Shown: positions 43,123 to 52,057 of the stretch, in pieces | How positions within the stretch are numbered: the first letter of the stretch is position 1 | Layout of the letters: every line of letters begins with the position of its first letter | Source: Radiobacillus deserti | Lineage (GTDB): Bacteria; Bacillota; Bacilli; Bacillales; Amphibacillaceae | DNA: 64,000 nt | Direction of reading: 5' to 3' | Assembly (NCBI RefSeq): GCF_007301515.1 | Contig: NZ_CP041666.1 | Coordinates: 1,178,001-1,242,000 of the forward strand | Translations under genes and position numbers: made by a program | The notes under the pieces: model-generated | The model's input: the letters and a program-made list of their open reading frames with translations, nothing else | Database searches by the model: none | What the model was told of the DNA's origin: nothing

Positions 43123-43744
43123 ATTGTTTGGGGAGTCCTTTATTAATGGCTTCCCATAGATAAAGGGAGGCAACGGTGTTATAGGGGCTTTAACGTTCGC
43201 GATAAATATCCAAATCTAAAGGGGTATTCTTATCCAATTGATATAACCAGCGAATCGCATTTTGAATGCTCACATCTCCGTAAGAAAGTACATTAAGCCG
43301 CCCAAGTGAAAAGATGAGAAACATTTCTGCGGTCCATTTTCCTATTCCTTTGACACTCGTTAACTGTTGGAGGACTTCCTCGTCACTATGAAGATGAAGC
43401 TGGGAGAGGTCTACTTCTTGCGTTAAATGTTTCTCGGTTAAATCCCGGATGTATGTAATTTTAGGCTTTGATACACCTGCACTACGTAACACGTCATCTT
43501 CTAACTCGTTGATTATAGCTGGGTCGAATTTTTTCCATTGCTTCTCCACTCTGCCAATTATAGTAGCAGCAGCTTTGAGAGACAATTGTTGACCGATAAT
43601 CTGCTGTACAATGGACTGATAATAATTTTGTTGTAGCGTAATATCAATTGTTCCAATTTTGTGTATTAACTTTTTTAAAACAGGATCACGGTTGATGAGG
43701 TGCTGAATGAATTCATGATCTATTGTGAAATAAAGTTTTTTCAT
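43112..43744 (-). pseudogene. DNA-3-methyladenine glycosylase (AlkA-type HhH-GPD) with premature in-frame TAA
   Basis: The frame from 43744 stops at TAA (43190-43192) after 184 codons, but in the same frame continues SPYNTVASLYLWEAINKG to TGA at 43112-43114. In relatives this block (RER-W-SPYxTxASLYLW) closes the HhH-GPD fold, so the stop removes about 20 conserved residues. Present: IVQQIIGQQLSLKAA (about 45), hairpin LTSVKGIGKWTAEMFLIFSL (about 129-148) and catalytic Asp in SYGDVSIQNAIRW (about 157). Removes alkylated purines in homologues. The 184-aa product may be partly folded; status as pseudogene, readthrough or sequencing error is open. Confidence 0.72.
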
Positions 43745-44087
43745 CTACATCCCTCACTCAAGTTTTTACACCTATTGTAACCTATTGCAAATAAAAACTT
43801 TAGAGACATAACCTGTTATTCGCAATTAAAGAGATGGATTTTGCAAAGTTCCAAGGTATTGTAGCAATAGATGAAACGTACCCTTTGAATAAGGAAAACG
43901 TGGTGGTGCACCAAAGAAAGGAGGTATAAGTAATCGTCGCCAAGGGGTGTTAAGTATGATATACGTCGACTATTAGAATTTAAGAAATAATTACCAAATA
44001 AACAGCCTTTTAAGATTATTAAGATTGGGATTTTTATGAACCTTTTTTATTGACTAATACGTATATGTCGCATAAGGGGGTATATAA
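43745..44087. other. Intergenic region with a short unexplained frame
   Basis: No clear gene. ATG 43834 opens a 31-codon frame (MDFAKFQGIVAIDETYP...) without RBS; it may be a fragment of something lost but I cannot place it. The sequence before 44088 contains AAGGGGG, the RBS of the next gene. Confidence 0.4.
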
Positions 44088-44378
44088 ATGCTAACTATCA
44101 CTGTTTTCATAATTTTAGGTATCGGTTCTTTTTTCTTATTTAACTGGTTAATGGGTTACAAGAAAGGAAATATAATAATTGATTTCGAAGAACGCTATTT
44201 CAATCAAAAAGAATATGTAGAAGCTATTAAAGACAAGCTTCAAAATGAAGGTAAAGAAGTCTATTACAAAGGAAATAGCAGGTTTAAGATAGATGGAAAA
44301 CATTATCTGCTTATCGAGAGAAATGTTAGTATGGGAGGAGCCCCGTTGCAAAGAACAATCCTAAAAATTGAAAAATAA
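44088..44378 (+). CDS. Hypothetical membrane-anchored protein, 96 aa
   Basis: One N-terminal helix (about 3-23) followed by a soluble basic/acidic domain with EYVEAIKDKLQNEGKEVYYKGNSRFKIDGKHYLLIERNVS, suggesting alpha-beta-beta structure. RBS AAGGGGG. I do not know the family. Terminator follows. Confidence 0.72.
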   Translation: MLTITVFIILGIGSFFLFNWLMGYKKGNIIIDFEERYFNQKEYVEAIKDKLQNEGKEVYYKGNSRFKIDGKHYLLIERNVSMGGAPLQRTILKIEK

Positions 44379-44389
44379 TTTTACTTATT

Positions 44390-44429
44390 AAAAAAAGGAA
44401 CTTACTAATTTAAGGTTCCTTTTTTTGGG
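44390..44429 (+). terminator. Terminator after the 96-aa gene
   Basis: AAAAAAAGGAAC...GGTTCCTTTTTTT; strong T-run. Confidence 0.85.
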
Positions 44430-44537
44430 GCAAAAACAATAACGTTTACATAGCATTTATTTAAGGATTTCCTTCGTAATTGGTTTAATACCTTTGGGTT
44501 TCGTTTATAAATGAAGATATGATGAAAGGGTGATGGA

Positions 44538-45191
44538 ATGGATGTCCGCATTGAATTGACGTATCAAACGCCAAAGGGAGCTGAAACCTCTTTTACTTCT
44601 GAAGAAATGCAGGCAGCAAAGGCATTGCTTTTAGCGGAAGATTTAGAGAAGACAGGGCGTGCTAAACAAATTGAATTTGTTGATCATTTGGATCATTCAT
44701 GGAGCTTAAAAGAACTGAAAAAATATTTAAAAGGGATTGAAACAGAACCACATAACATTACGATCTATTTCGATGGTGGCTTTGATAAATATTCCAATAA
44801 GTCAGGTCTTGGCTGTGCTGTTTACTATGAGCAAAACGGGAAGTCGTGGCGTCTTCGAAAGAATGCATTAGTGGAGGAATTGCAGACAAATAATGAAGCG
44901 GAATATGCAGCGTTGTTTTTAGCCATTCAAGAACTAGAGTTACTAGGTGCACATCATCTACCAATAAAGATTATAGGGGATTCTCAAGTGGTGATTAATC
45001 AATTAAGTGAGGATTGGCCTGTATATGAAGAGACGTTGTTAAAATGGATTGAGCGAATTGAAAAGAAGCTGGAGGAGTTAGGATTTTCAGCTACTTATAA
45101 GCATGTGCAAAGAAATAAAAATAAAGAAGCGGACCAATTGGCTTCTCAAGCATTAAATGGAATCGAGATAACTGGAACAATCGAGCTTTAA
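44538..45191 (+). CDS. ypeP: RNase HI-like protein (YpeP family)
   Basis: 217 aa. N-terminal extension of about 75 residues (DVRIELTYQTPKGAETSF) typical of the YpeP group, then the RNase H fold with its acidic residues: IYFDGG (Asp, about 79), NNEAEYAAL (Glu, about 118), IGDSQVV (Asp, about 146) and NKEADQLAS (Asp, about 198). All four are present, so nuclease activity on RNA/DNA hybrids is possible though unproven for this subgroup. Monocistronic. Confidence 0.88.
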   Translation: MDVRIELTYQTPKGAETSFTSEEMQAAKALLLAEDLEKTGRAKQIEFVDHLDHSWSLKELKKYLKGIETEPHNITIYFDGGFDKYSNKSGLGCAVYYEQNGKSWRLRKNALVEELQTNNEAEYAALFLAIQELELLGAHHLPIKIIGDSQVVINQLSEDWPVYEETLLKWIERIEKKLEELGFSATYKHVQRNKNKEADQLASQALNGIEITGTIEL

Positions 45192-45273
45192 CATTAGGTT
45201 TTTTTACTATTTACAAGTATAGCTCCTATCCGTCAAAATAGAAGAATGTGAATCTAGTAAGGAGCGTTTAGTC

Positions 45274-46002
45274 ATGCAAACCTATTTAACGTACGAAGAC
45301 ATTCAACATAAATGTTCCCAGCTCAATGATATGTATGAAATCGATGAAGAGAAGTTTTATCAGGTTGTGGAAAAATGGGCGGACCGAGACGCGACTACCG
45401 AACATAAGCTTTTAGCAAGTTTTTCGGAATTGCTTCAACTGGTAAGTGATGAGATCTCTCAAATGGAACGTACAGTAAAAATGGAACAGACCTGTCGATT
45501 AGGGTGTGCATTTTGCTGTTATTTTCCCATCATCATTAATGGAATGGAAGCGAAGCTGATGAAGCAAGCGATTGATTGTTTTCCAGAGCCGCGAAAATCG
45601 GAGATTCTGCGTCATATAGACGGTTATTTTACAGAGTATAAGAATGAGTTAGACGAGTTAGAAAAATTAAATTTTGAGGAAGAAAAAGATTTTAAATTAA
45701 CGTATCGTCAAAGAAATATCCCTTGTATGATGTTAAATACGGAAACGAACCAGTGTATGGCTTATGAAATTAGACCGATTCCGTGTCGCACCTACGTAAA
45801 TTATACAAATCCAAAAGTATGTGAGGACCATGTGATGCCGAAAGAAACAATCAGCTTTGAGTTTTTGTATAACGAATATATGGGTGCCTTAAATGAATTT
45901 CTGCAATTTCTTTATGAAGAGGGAGATACTGGATTTATTCAATATCCAGATGATATGTATCAAGAAGACTATATTTTTCATTGGTTTAAAACGAAAGCCT
46001 AG
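45274..46002 (+). CDS. YkgJ-family cysteine-cluster protein
   Basis: 242 aa. Metal-binding cysteines CRLGCAFCCYFP (about 70-81) and IPCMM, NQCMAYEIRPIPCRTY (about 149-176) form the Cx3CxxCC...C...C...C pattern of YkgJ/Fliw-related zinc or iron-sulfur binding proteins. Acidic helical linker between. Function unknown. RBS AAGGAG. The stop overlaps the convergent ywaF-like gene by 4 bp. Confidence 0.85.
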   Translation: MQTYLTYEDIQHKCSQLNDMYEIDEEKFYQVVEKWADRDATTEHKLLASFSELLQLVSDEISQMERTVKMEQTCRLGCAFCCYFPIIINGMEAKLMKQAIDCFPEPRKSEILRHIDGYFTEYKNELDELEKLNFEEEKDFKLTYRQRNIPCMMLNTETNQCMAYEIRPIPCRTYVNYTNPKVCEDHVMPKETISFEFLYNEYMGALNEFLQFLYEEGDTGFIQYPDDMYQEDYIFHWFKTKA

Positions 46003-46020
46003 CTGGCTTTCGTTTTTTTC
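45991..46020. terminator. Terminator at the YkgJ/YwaF convergent overlap
   Basis: ACGAAAGCC-TAGCT-GGCTTTCGTTTTTTT; contains both stop codons. Confidence 0.88.
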
Positions 46021-46727
46021 TGAAAGAATCGATAACAACCATATAAGAGCAAGAACACGGTTAAAGCAACTAAACCGAGATTAATATAGTACGAAAATCC
46101 AGATCCTAATAAATCTAATGGTGTAGAAGCAGTAGGTTTGTTCGACAAGTACAAATAGTTAGAGTCAAGCAATGGATTAATGATAAATCCAATTACACAG
46201 GCATAAAACACTAAGTACATAAATGATTGGATAACAGAACGGAGTGTAATACGGATAGAACTAGATAAGATTAAATATAAGCCAGTCCATGATATGACGA
46301 TGTGGTGGATGAAAAACTTCCAGAAGCGGTAATGGTCATAGCCGTAATATAATTCTGGAGTAATCAATGCAAGAAAAGCAGGGATGATCCCGATAAAAAA
46401 GGTAAACCTAACAAGTCTTTTATTATACGTAAGAAGAGAAAGCATTCCGGTAATCGAGGCAACTCCACAAAGATGAAGTGGCATATGTTCCTGTAAATTC
46501 CAAACATCATTGACTGCTGCCCACCATTGATATGTAAATTCAGACAGTATCAACAGAATGAAAAAACTCCACCGGATTGTTTGGGATAGAGTGGAAGGAA
46601 GCTTTAACTCCTTACGTAACATAATCATCCATAAAATACCGATGAAATAGAGAGCGAGCATAAGATTATGACTTAAGCTAAAAGGGATAAAAGTTTCGTG
46701 AATGGATGGTCCAAACCAAGCTGACAA
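45999..46727 (-). CDS. YwaF-like integral membrane protein (TIGR02206/TMEM164-like)
   Basis: 242 aa, seven membrane helices, TTG start with AGAGGTG. HMPLHLCGVASITGMLSL (about 82-99) is the family signature with His and Cys at the membrane face, and FFIHHIVISWTGLY (about 134) carries further conserved histidines. Eukaryotic TMEM164 relatives are acyltransferases; the bacterial role is unproven. Confidence 0.86.
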   Translation of the reverse strand: MSAWFGPSIHETFIPFSLSHNLMLALYFIGILWMIMLRKELKLPSTLSQTIRWSFFILLILSEFTYQWWAAVNDVWNLQEHMPLHLCGVASITGMLSLLTYNKRLVRFTFFIGIIPAFLALITPELYYGYDHYRFWKFFIHHIVISWTGLYLILSSSIRITLRSVIQSFMYLVFYACVIGFIINPLLDSNYLYLSNKPTASTPLDLLGSGFSYYINLGLVALTVFLLLYGCYRFFQKKTKAS

Positions 46728-46799
46728 GAAATCACCTCTTTTCTTCCATACTCATAACCTAGCATACTTGTCTTCTATATTCTATGTTTGAGTATGTAA

Positions 46800-47040
46800 A
46801 TAAAGAGGTTGAGACAAAAGTATAGGAAGCAATAAAAAAACGAACAATTATAATTAGTGCCTATACCCCGCTCCGGAAATATACGACGCTTTCCACGGGC
46901 AGCTGGTGAGCCTCCTCATGCTGACGCACGGTGGGGTCTCACCGATGCCTTTTCTCCCGCTGGAGTCTACGTATATTTCCGGAGCTAGTATAGGCTGTTG
47001 TTCGGCTTTTCGGCTTTTCGTTATGTCCCAGCCCCTTTAT
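46800..47040. repeat. Large imperfect palindromic intergenic repeat (about 240 bp)
   Basis: Outer arms TAAAGAGGTTGAGACAAAAG (from 46801) and TTATGTCCCAGCCCCTTTA (to about 47039) pair with few mismatches; next, AAAAAACGAACAA pairs with TTGTTCGGCTTTT; then GCCTATAC (46859) with GTATAGGC (46995), followed by CTCCGGAAATATACG / CGTATATTTCCGGAG, a perfect 15-bp inner stem. The 70-nt centre is GC-rich (GGTGAGCCTCCTCATG, GGTGGGGTCTCACC). No transposase. Resembles an intergenic element seen in many Bacillaceae (GAGGCTGGGACATAA start). Could be a MITE or a structured RNA. Confidence 0.8.
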
Positions 47041-47042
47041 TT

Positions 47043-47453
47043 CTATCGAGCACTAATTCGGTGTTCCGTTTTAGCGGAGTTAGTTGGTTCGTTATCTGAT
47101 GGGATGTAGGAATTTGAACTAGAAGATTCCTGTGTCGTGTTTTTTGGTGCCTTTTTAGTAAATAGATTGGAAAGTAAACTGGGAACTGTCCCATTTGTTG
47201 CTTTCTGAAACAAGTTTAATGGTTTTACTTGGCTATAAACCCCACTTGCCGTCAAGCCAATAACGAAGGCTGTTAGTACTTTATTTAAAAGGGATTGTGG
47301 TAAAAAGACTAAAAGCATACCGATTCCAATGGCTATGAGTGATCGATAGCGTGTAGGGATGTTGAAGGAATTCCCAAGTACCGTTACCAACGCTGCAACA
47401 ATTGCGGACATTGTTGCGAGATTGGCGGGGTTTAATTGACTAACGTCAATCAT
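47043..47453 (-). CDS. Holin-like small membrane protein
   Basis: 136 aa. Two to three hydrophobic helices in the N-terminal two thirds (about 14-34, 39-57, 60-78), followed by a polar, Ser/Asn/Lys-rich tail (from about residue 85). The layout looks like phage holins, but there is no endolysin or other phage gene near it, so it may be a domesticated or unrelated protein. RBS AAAGGAGG is strong. Not a family I can name. Confidence 0.6.
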   Translation of the reverse strand: MIDVSQLNPANLATMSAIVAALVTVLGNSFNIPTRYRSLIAIGIGMLLVFLPQSLLNKVLTAFVIGLTASGVYSQVKPLNLFQKATNGTVPSLLSNLFTKKAPKNTTQESSSSNSYIPSDNEPTNSAKTEHRISAR

Positions 47454-47578
47454 AAGAAACCTCCTTTTAAGAGATGAATCAGAGAAGTAGATGGTCAGTC
47501 TTAATCTGATTATCTACTGTATGTAGTGTATGAAAAGAGATATGGAGAGGAATGAGGAAAATGCCTATTAAAAGGAAA

Positions 47579-47609
47579 ATAAAACGATCTGCCTATGGCA
47601 GACCGTTTG
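47579..47609 (-). terminator. Terminator of the ABC-2 exporter operon
   Basis: Minus strand AAACGGTCTGCC-ATA-GGCAGATCGTTTTATTTT, one mismatch. Confidence 0.85.
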
Positions 47610-47613
47610 TAGA

Positions 47614-48735
47614 TTACCTTGTCGCAACAATAGATTTATTTTTATAGAGCAAGGAGCCAATCATGTAGGAAAGTGCTCCCCAAAGAACAATAATTCCAAT
47701 TCCGATCCAGAACGAGCTAGTCGTAATGCCTGTTTGATACACCATACTGTCTCTTAGCCCTTCAGCAAAATACGTGAGTGGAAGAATACTAGAAACTGGC
47801 TGAATCCACTCCGGCATGGTCTCGATGGGGAAGAAGACGCCGCTTAAAAACATCATAAGAAAACTCGTAATGTTGGCAACACCCATATAAGCTTCGGTTG
47901 TTTTACTAAACGAGGAAATGAAATAGCCAATGGCATTAAACGAAAGTGCGCCAAGTAAAAATACAGTAACAAGACTTAGAAAATCAATATAAAGATGAGC
48001 ACCAAAGATGAGAACACCGATAAGCGATAATAAAACAATTTGAATGACACTAAAGAGCATTCGCATGACCATATCACTTAAGCCGAAGATTCCCATTTTA
48101 GCAGGTGTCATTCGTAGACGTTTGATTAAGCCTTTTCTTCGCATTTCCACCATATCCACCATACCGAATAGACCACCCTGGGCAATGGCTAAAGCAATCA
48201 TTCCGGTTAAAAGGAAATCCGTGTAGTCTAACTCATTCGTACTGGAAGATACGGACTCAAATTCTAATTTATAGGTAGGTGTAACGCCAGCAGCTGCTAA
48301 ATTGGCTTGTTGTATAAATTGATCGAGTATTCCGGAAATGGCTTGTGTCGTTGTTCCTTGTTCGTCTTCTTTATTAACAACCAACTTTAAGGATGTGTCT
48401 TCTGCGGTTTTCGGTAAGACAATGGCAGCATCCACTTCTCCATCTTCTACCCATTCCTTAGCCTTTTGAAAACTAACTGGTTCCTCTTCTTTTATGCCCA
48501 ACACAGATAGCTGTTTCATTTGTTTTAGCAGCATTTCGGATGTTTGGTTCGACCCTTCACTTACAACTGCGACCTCTGTTTGGAATTCATCATTTGAATC
48601 CCCGCCGAAAATCACCATGAAAATAACCATTAAAATCACTGGAAAGAAGATTCCCCAGAACCACGCTTGCCTTTCCCGTAAAGTCATTTTCAATTGTGCA
48701 GAAAACATCATTTTAAACTGATTGAAATTTTTCAT
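47614..48735 (-). CDS. ABC-2-type transporter permease
   Basis: 373 aa. N-terminal helix (about 28-45), large extracellular region (about 50-175), then five membrane helices in the C-terminal half; the segment MADMVEMRRKGLIKRLRMTP-like (VDMVEMRRKGLIKRLRMTP, about 195-213) is the ABC-2 coupling helix. ATG overlaps the ATPase stop (TAATG), so expression is coupled. An in-frame GTG 12 bases upstream is inside the RBS. Exporter of drugs or lipids by family; cargo unknown. Confidence 0.88.
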   Translation of the reverse strand: MKNFNQFKMMFSAQLKMTLRERQAWFWGIFFPVILMVIFMVIFGGDSNDEFQTEVAVVSEGSNQTSEMLLKQMKQLSVLGIKEEEPVSFQKAKEWVEDGEVDAAIVLPKTAEDTSLKLVVNKEDEQGTTTQAISGILDQFIQQANLAAAGVTPTYKLEFESVSSSTNELDYTDFLLTGMIALAIAQGGLFGMVDMVEMRRKGLIKRLRMTPAKMGIFGLSDMVMRMLFSVIQIVLLSLIGVLIFGAHLYIDFLSLVTVFLLGALSFNAIGYFISSFSKTTEAYMGVANITSFLMMFLSGVFFPIETMPEWIQPVSSILPLTYFAEGLRDSMVYQTGITTSSFWIGIGIIVLWGALSYMIGSLLYKNKSIVATR

Positions 48736-49664
48736 TAATCTCTCCACTCCTTTCCAGTAAAGGAGATAAAGACGTCTTCTAAGCTCATTTCACGAATTGC
48801 TACTTGCTCGACCTTAAATCCTTTTTCTTTCGTAAAACCAAATAATTCGTAAAGTGCATCCTCAGGATTCGCGGTCCAAAGTGTTAACGACGTACCTTCT
48901 CGTTCCACTTTGGAAACAGACTCTAAGTTATCGCAAACTACGGTTGCTTCTTTAGCAGCATTTTCTCCATCTAAGAAGGATAGTTTGACTTCTCGCTCTA
49001 GGGTGAGTCGTTCAATAAGTGCGGCTGGAGTATCTAGGGTCACAATTTTCCCTTGATCGACGATACAAACGCGATCGCTTAATTTTTCAGCTTCATCCAT
49101 ATAATGAGTCGTAAGTATTGTTGTTTTGCCGAATTTTTTTAGTTGAAGCACAATATCCCAAATGTTTCGGCGTGCTTGAGGATCTAGACCAGTTGTAGGT
49201 TCGTCGAGGAAAATGATGTCAGGGTCACTAATCATGGCAAGCCCGATGGCTAAACGTTGCCGCTGTCCACCAGAAAGCTTCTTTACTTGATTGTGTTGAT
49301 GATCGGTCAGATTTACAATCTCTAAAATTTCTTCCGTGGTACGTGCTACATTGTAAAATGTCGCAAATAAATCGAGATTTTCTTTAGAAGTCAATAAGTC
49401 AAACATCGCACTCGATTGAGGTTGTACGCCAATTCGCATCTTAATCGCATCCGCGTCCTTCTCCCAGGTTAAATGTTCGTATCGAATGTCTCCTTGGTCA
49501 GGGGGTACTAAGCCTTCTATCATTTCTAGTGTAGTAGTTTTTCCAGCTCCGTTTGGCCCGATTATGGTAAATACCTCTCCAGCTTCCACAGTAAAACTAA
49601 TATCGCGGACAGCCTGGATGGAGCCAAACGATTTTTTGAGGTTTTTCACTTCTAAAACCGCCAT
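48735..49664 (-). CDS. ABC transporter ATP-binding protein (DrrA/CcmA type)
   Basis: 309 aa. Walker A IIGPNGAGKTTTLEM (about 34-48), Q-loop VQPQSS, signature LSGGQRQRLAIGLAM (about 129-143), Walker B IIFLDEPTTGLDP (about 148-160), H-loop TTHYMDEAE. A C-terminal DUF4162-like domain (about 225-305) is present, as in drug and antibiotic exporters. First gene of a two-gene operon with the following permease. Confidence 0.92.
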   Translation of the reverse strand: MAVLEVKNLKKSFGSIQAVRDISFTVEAGEVFTIIGPNGAGKTTTLEMIEGLVPPDQGDIRYEHLTWEKDADAIKMRIGVQPQSSAMFDLLTSKENLDLFATFYNVARTTEEILEIVNLTDHQHNQVKKLSGGQRQRLAIGLAMISDPDIIFLDEPTTGLDPQARRNIWDIVLQLKKFGKTTILTTHYMDEAEKLSDRVCIVDQGKIVTLDTPAALIERLTLEREVKLSFLDGENAAKEATVVCDNLESVSKVEREGTSLTLWTANPEDALYELFGFTKEKGFKVEQVAIREMSLEDVFISFTGKEWRD

Positions 49665-49825
49665 TCCTTCTCCTCCCTTTTTTCACATCTAGAACTATTG
49701 TATCGGAAAATTTTTATAAAGGCTTTCTCTTTTTTAAATTTTCACAATTAACAGTACGTACGAAATAAAAGACAAATAGTTCCGTGAAAAAGAATCTACC
49801 TGTTTGTCTAAAGGTAGATCCTTAC

Positions 49826-50548
49826 TTAATTTGTAATGGGAGGGATGGCTGGGATAACGCCATTCTTTAAGGTCACTTGTAAAGAATGATTTGCATCGAT
49901 TGTGGCTAAAAAGACATCTTCAATTTGAGTAATGCCGTTACTTTCTAATTGAGTGGAAAGCCAGCTTTCTTCTAATTGAAAGTGGGTAAGCGTATCTTGA
50001 TTAATCATCCCTTCTATGATGACAGGAAAGGAAACAGCGGAAATGAGATTGGTCGCTTCTACATCTGCTTTAGTAGCAGTGGATTTTTCAGGTTTTTTTA
50101 AAACACTTAAGGCACCGTTGGCTTCTACAATTGCCAATTCGACTTCATTTATATCAAAGATATTCTTTTCACGTAACATTTCTAAGGCATTATCAATCGT
50201 GTAACGAATTCGCTTCAAATTTTCTGGAATCATTTTTCCATCTTGAATGATGACGGTTGGTTCAAATGTGACCCATTTATCGAAGCGTTTGCTTTTCAAT
50301 TTCCAATTCGCCACAATTCGTTGTAGGATGCCAAGTCCAACGATAGCTACTGCAGTTGGAAGATGTTCGATTTTCGGATCCGCAATATCTGCCCCTACAA
50401 CCGCACCTAGTGTGACAACGATTAAGAAATCGAAAACCGGAAGTTGGCCAATCGCGCGTTTACCCATGAATAAAGTGATAAAAAGGAGGAGAGGTAAAAT
50501 CGTAGCAATTCTTCCTAACACTAATAATGAATCTTTTAAGAAGTCCAT
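49826..50548 (-). CDS. DUF421 membrane protein, second paralogue
   Basis: 240 aa. Three N-terminal helices (about 5-80) with FMGKRAIGQLPVFDFLIVVTLGAVVGADIAD, then the DUF421 domain with PTVIIQDGKMIPENLKRIR and VELAIVEANGALSVL. Compared with the copy at 6.6-7.3 kb it keeps the first helices of the canonical GKRxIGQLxxFDF motif more faithfully. Contains an extra C-terminal stretch NGVIPAIPPITN. Role unknown. Confidence 0.86.
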   Translation of the reverse strand: MDFLKDSLLVLGRIATILPLLLFITLFMGKRAIGQLPVFDFLIVVTLGAVVGADIADPKIEHLPTAVAIVGLGILQRIVANWKLKSKRFDKWVTFEPTVIIQDGKMIPENLKRIRYTIDNALEMLREKNIFDINEVELAIVEANGALSVLKKPEKSTATKADVEATNLISAVSFPVIIEGMINQDTLTHFQLEESWLSTQLESNGITQIEDVFLATIDANHSLQVTLKNGVIPAIPPITN

Positions 50549-50662
50549 AGCACAACATCCTTCTTCGGAATTTTTTTTAGTATGAGTTAGTCATATAAAA
50601 CCATACGGAACTTTTCCTCCTATAAATCGTAAGAAAAAGAAAGGATAAGTAGGGTGGGTACT

Positions 50663-51619
50663 ATGAACAAGAGAGAGCAATATGTTGCTACCTTTCTGAA
50701 TTTAAAGAAGAAAATGAAGTGGAGGCCTATGAATAAGCGAAGTCTCATGCTGATTGCTGCTACGTATGTGATACAAAATAAACCTTTTGACTGGAATAGA
50801 TTCCGCATGTTAAGTGACTATATAAAGTATGCAGCGTCCGTTTTTTCACCATTGAAATCTAATCATCGCTACGTACTGGCAGCAAAAATAGATACTGGCT
50901 ACGACCATCCTGAAAAAGCTTTTTCTTCGATGTTAGAAGCTTTTGAAGCTTTAGATCGTGCCGGATTCTGGAGGAATGAATTTTCTTATATTGCGGCTAC
51001 AGTTCTACTAGATGAAGGGGACAATAATTTCCTTGCAGAAAGAGCGCGACATATATATGATGCCATGCGTAAAGAACATTCTTTTATAACATCGAACAGT
51101 GATTATCCATTAGCAGCATTACTCGCTAAGGAAGAAGGAAGTGTAAGGGAACTAATCGAAACAATGGAGTATTTTTACTCGGAACTGAATAAACGTGGGT
51201 TTAAAAAAGGAGATGCCTTGCAATTTCTAAGCCATATCTTATCATTGGATAATGGTATCAATCGGTCTATATTAATCCAACGGTGTGCTACCATTCTACA
51301 TGCACTAGAAGACTTTGGGATAAAACGAAAACGTATGTACTATCCAGTAATTGGACTACTAGCTTTTGTGAACAATGGAGAAAGCTTACTGCCTATTATC
51401 CAATCAACTTGGAACGAGTTAAATGAAGTAGAGGCATTCATTTGGAATGAAGATTTAAACCTGTTAATGGCTGTAAACATTATAGTTAGTGACCAATTTG
51501 AGCAGAATGAAATCATGTTAACTGGACTAACAACGACGATTGAATCTATCGTGCAAGCTCAAGAAGCAGCTTCGACAGCGGCATGGATAGGTGCAATGGG
51601 AGGAATAAGTAGCAATTGA
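50663..51619 (+). CDS. DUF4003-family protein
   Basis: 318 aa, cytoplasmic, mostly helical. MNKREQYVATFLNLKKKMKW, FSPLKSNHRYVLAAKID and VYFYSELNKRGFKKGDALQFLSHILSLD-like blocks match the DUF4003 (YbgA/YitT-unrelated) family of Bacillaceae hypotheticals as I recall it. No catalytic motif is apparent. GTG at 50654 is in frame but ATG 50663 has the better-spaced AGGGTGGG. Followed 12 bp later by the cupin gene, probably co-transcribed. Confidence 0.75.
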   Translation: MNKREQYVATFLNLKKKMKWRPMNKRSLMLIAATYVIQNKPFDWNRFRMLSDYIKYAASVFSPLKSNHRYVLAAKIDTGYDHPEKAFSSMLEAFEALDRAGFWRNEFSYIAATVLLDEGDNNFLAERARHIYDAMRKEHSFITSNSDYPLAALLAKEEGSVRELIETMEYFYSELNKRGFKKGDALQFLSHILSLDNGINRSILIQRCATILHALEDFGIKRKRMYYPVIGLLAFVNNGESLLPIIQSTWNELNEVEAFIWNEDLNLLMAVNIIVSDQFEQNEIMLTGLTTTIESIVQAQEAASTAAWIGAMGGISSN

Positions 51620-51631
51620 AGGGAGTTTATT

Positions 51632-51991
51632 ATGGATAAAGTAAATGTAACTGAAAAATTCAAGCTTTTTAATGAGCATTGGAGCCCGAAAATAGTTGGA
51701 GAAGTGAATGACGCGCATATCAAACTGGCCAAACTAAAGGGAGAGTTTGAATGGCATTATCATGAAAAAGAGGATGAAATGTTTTTCGTAATCAAGGGGC
51801 GACTACTTCTTAGACTACGAGATAAGGATATTTGGCTAGAGGAAGGTGAATTTTTTATCGTTCCTAGAGGAGTGGAGCATTTACCAATCGCTAAAGAAGA
51901 AGTACATGTCCTATTTGTGGAACCGAAAACGACATTAAACACAGGAACTGAGATTACGGAAAGAACCGTTACAGACCTCCCAACACTATAA
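51632..51991 (+). CDS. Cupin-domain protein
   Basis: 119 aa, single small cupin barrel. Motif 1: EWHYHEKEDEMFFVIKG (about 36-52; two His and a Glu as metal ligands) and motif 2: GEFFIVPRGVEHLPIA (about 70-85; third His). Metal-binding fold, enzyme or sensor unknown. RBS AAGGGAG. Confidence 0.9.
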   Translation: MDKVNVTEKFKLFNEHWSPKIVGEVNDAHIKLAKLKGEFEWHYHEKEDEMFFVIKGRLLLRLRDKDIWLEEGEFFIVPRGVEHLPIAKEEVHVLFVEPKTTLNTGTEITERTVTDLPTL

Positions 51992-52057
51992 GTTTCAGTA
52001 CGTCAATTCTCCCTAAATGTGGTAAAATAAAAGTCTCATGAGAGGGGGAAGAGACGA

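Noticed and set aside
43834..43929. 31-codon frame MDFAKFQGIVAIDETYP as a gene or transposase remnant
   Set aside because: No RBS and no recognisable motif; left as intergenic.
46906..47109. Plus-strand frame across the palindromic element as a protein gene
   Set aside because: Frame crosses the hairpin, has no RBS, and its composition follows the repeat rather than a protein.
47043..47453. Prophage lysis cassette
   Set aside because: The holin-like protein has no endolysin, spanin or phage structural genes near it; kept as a small membrane protein.
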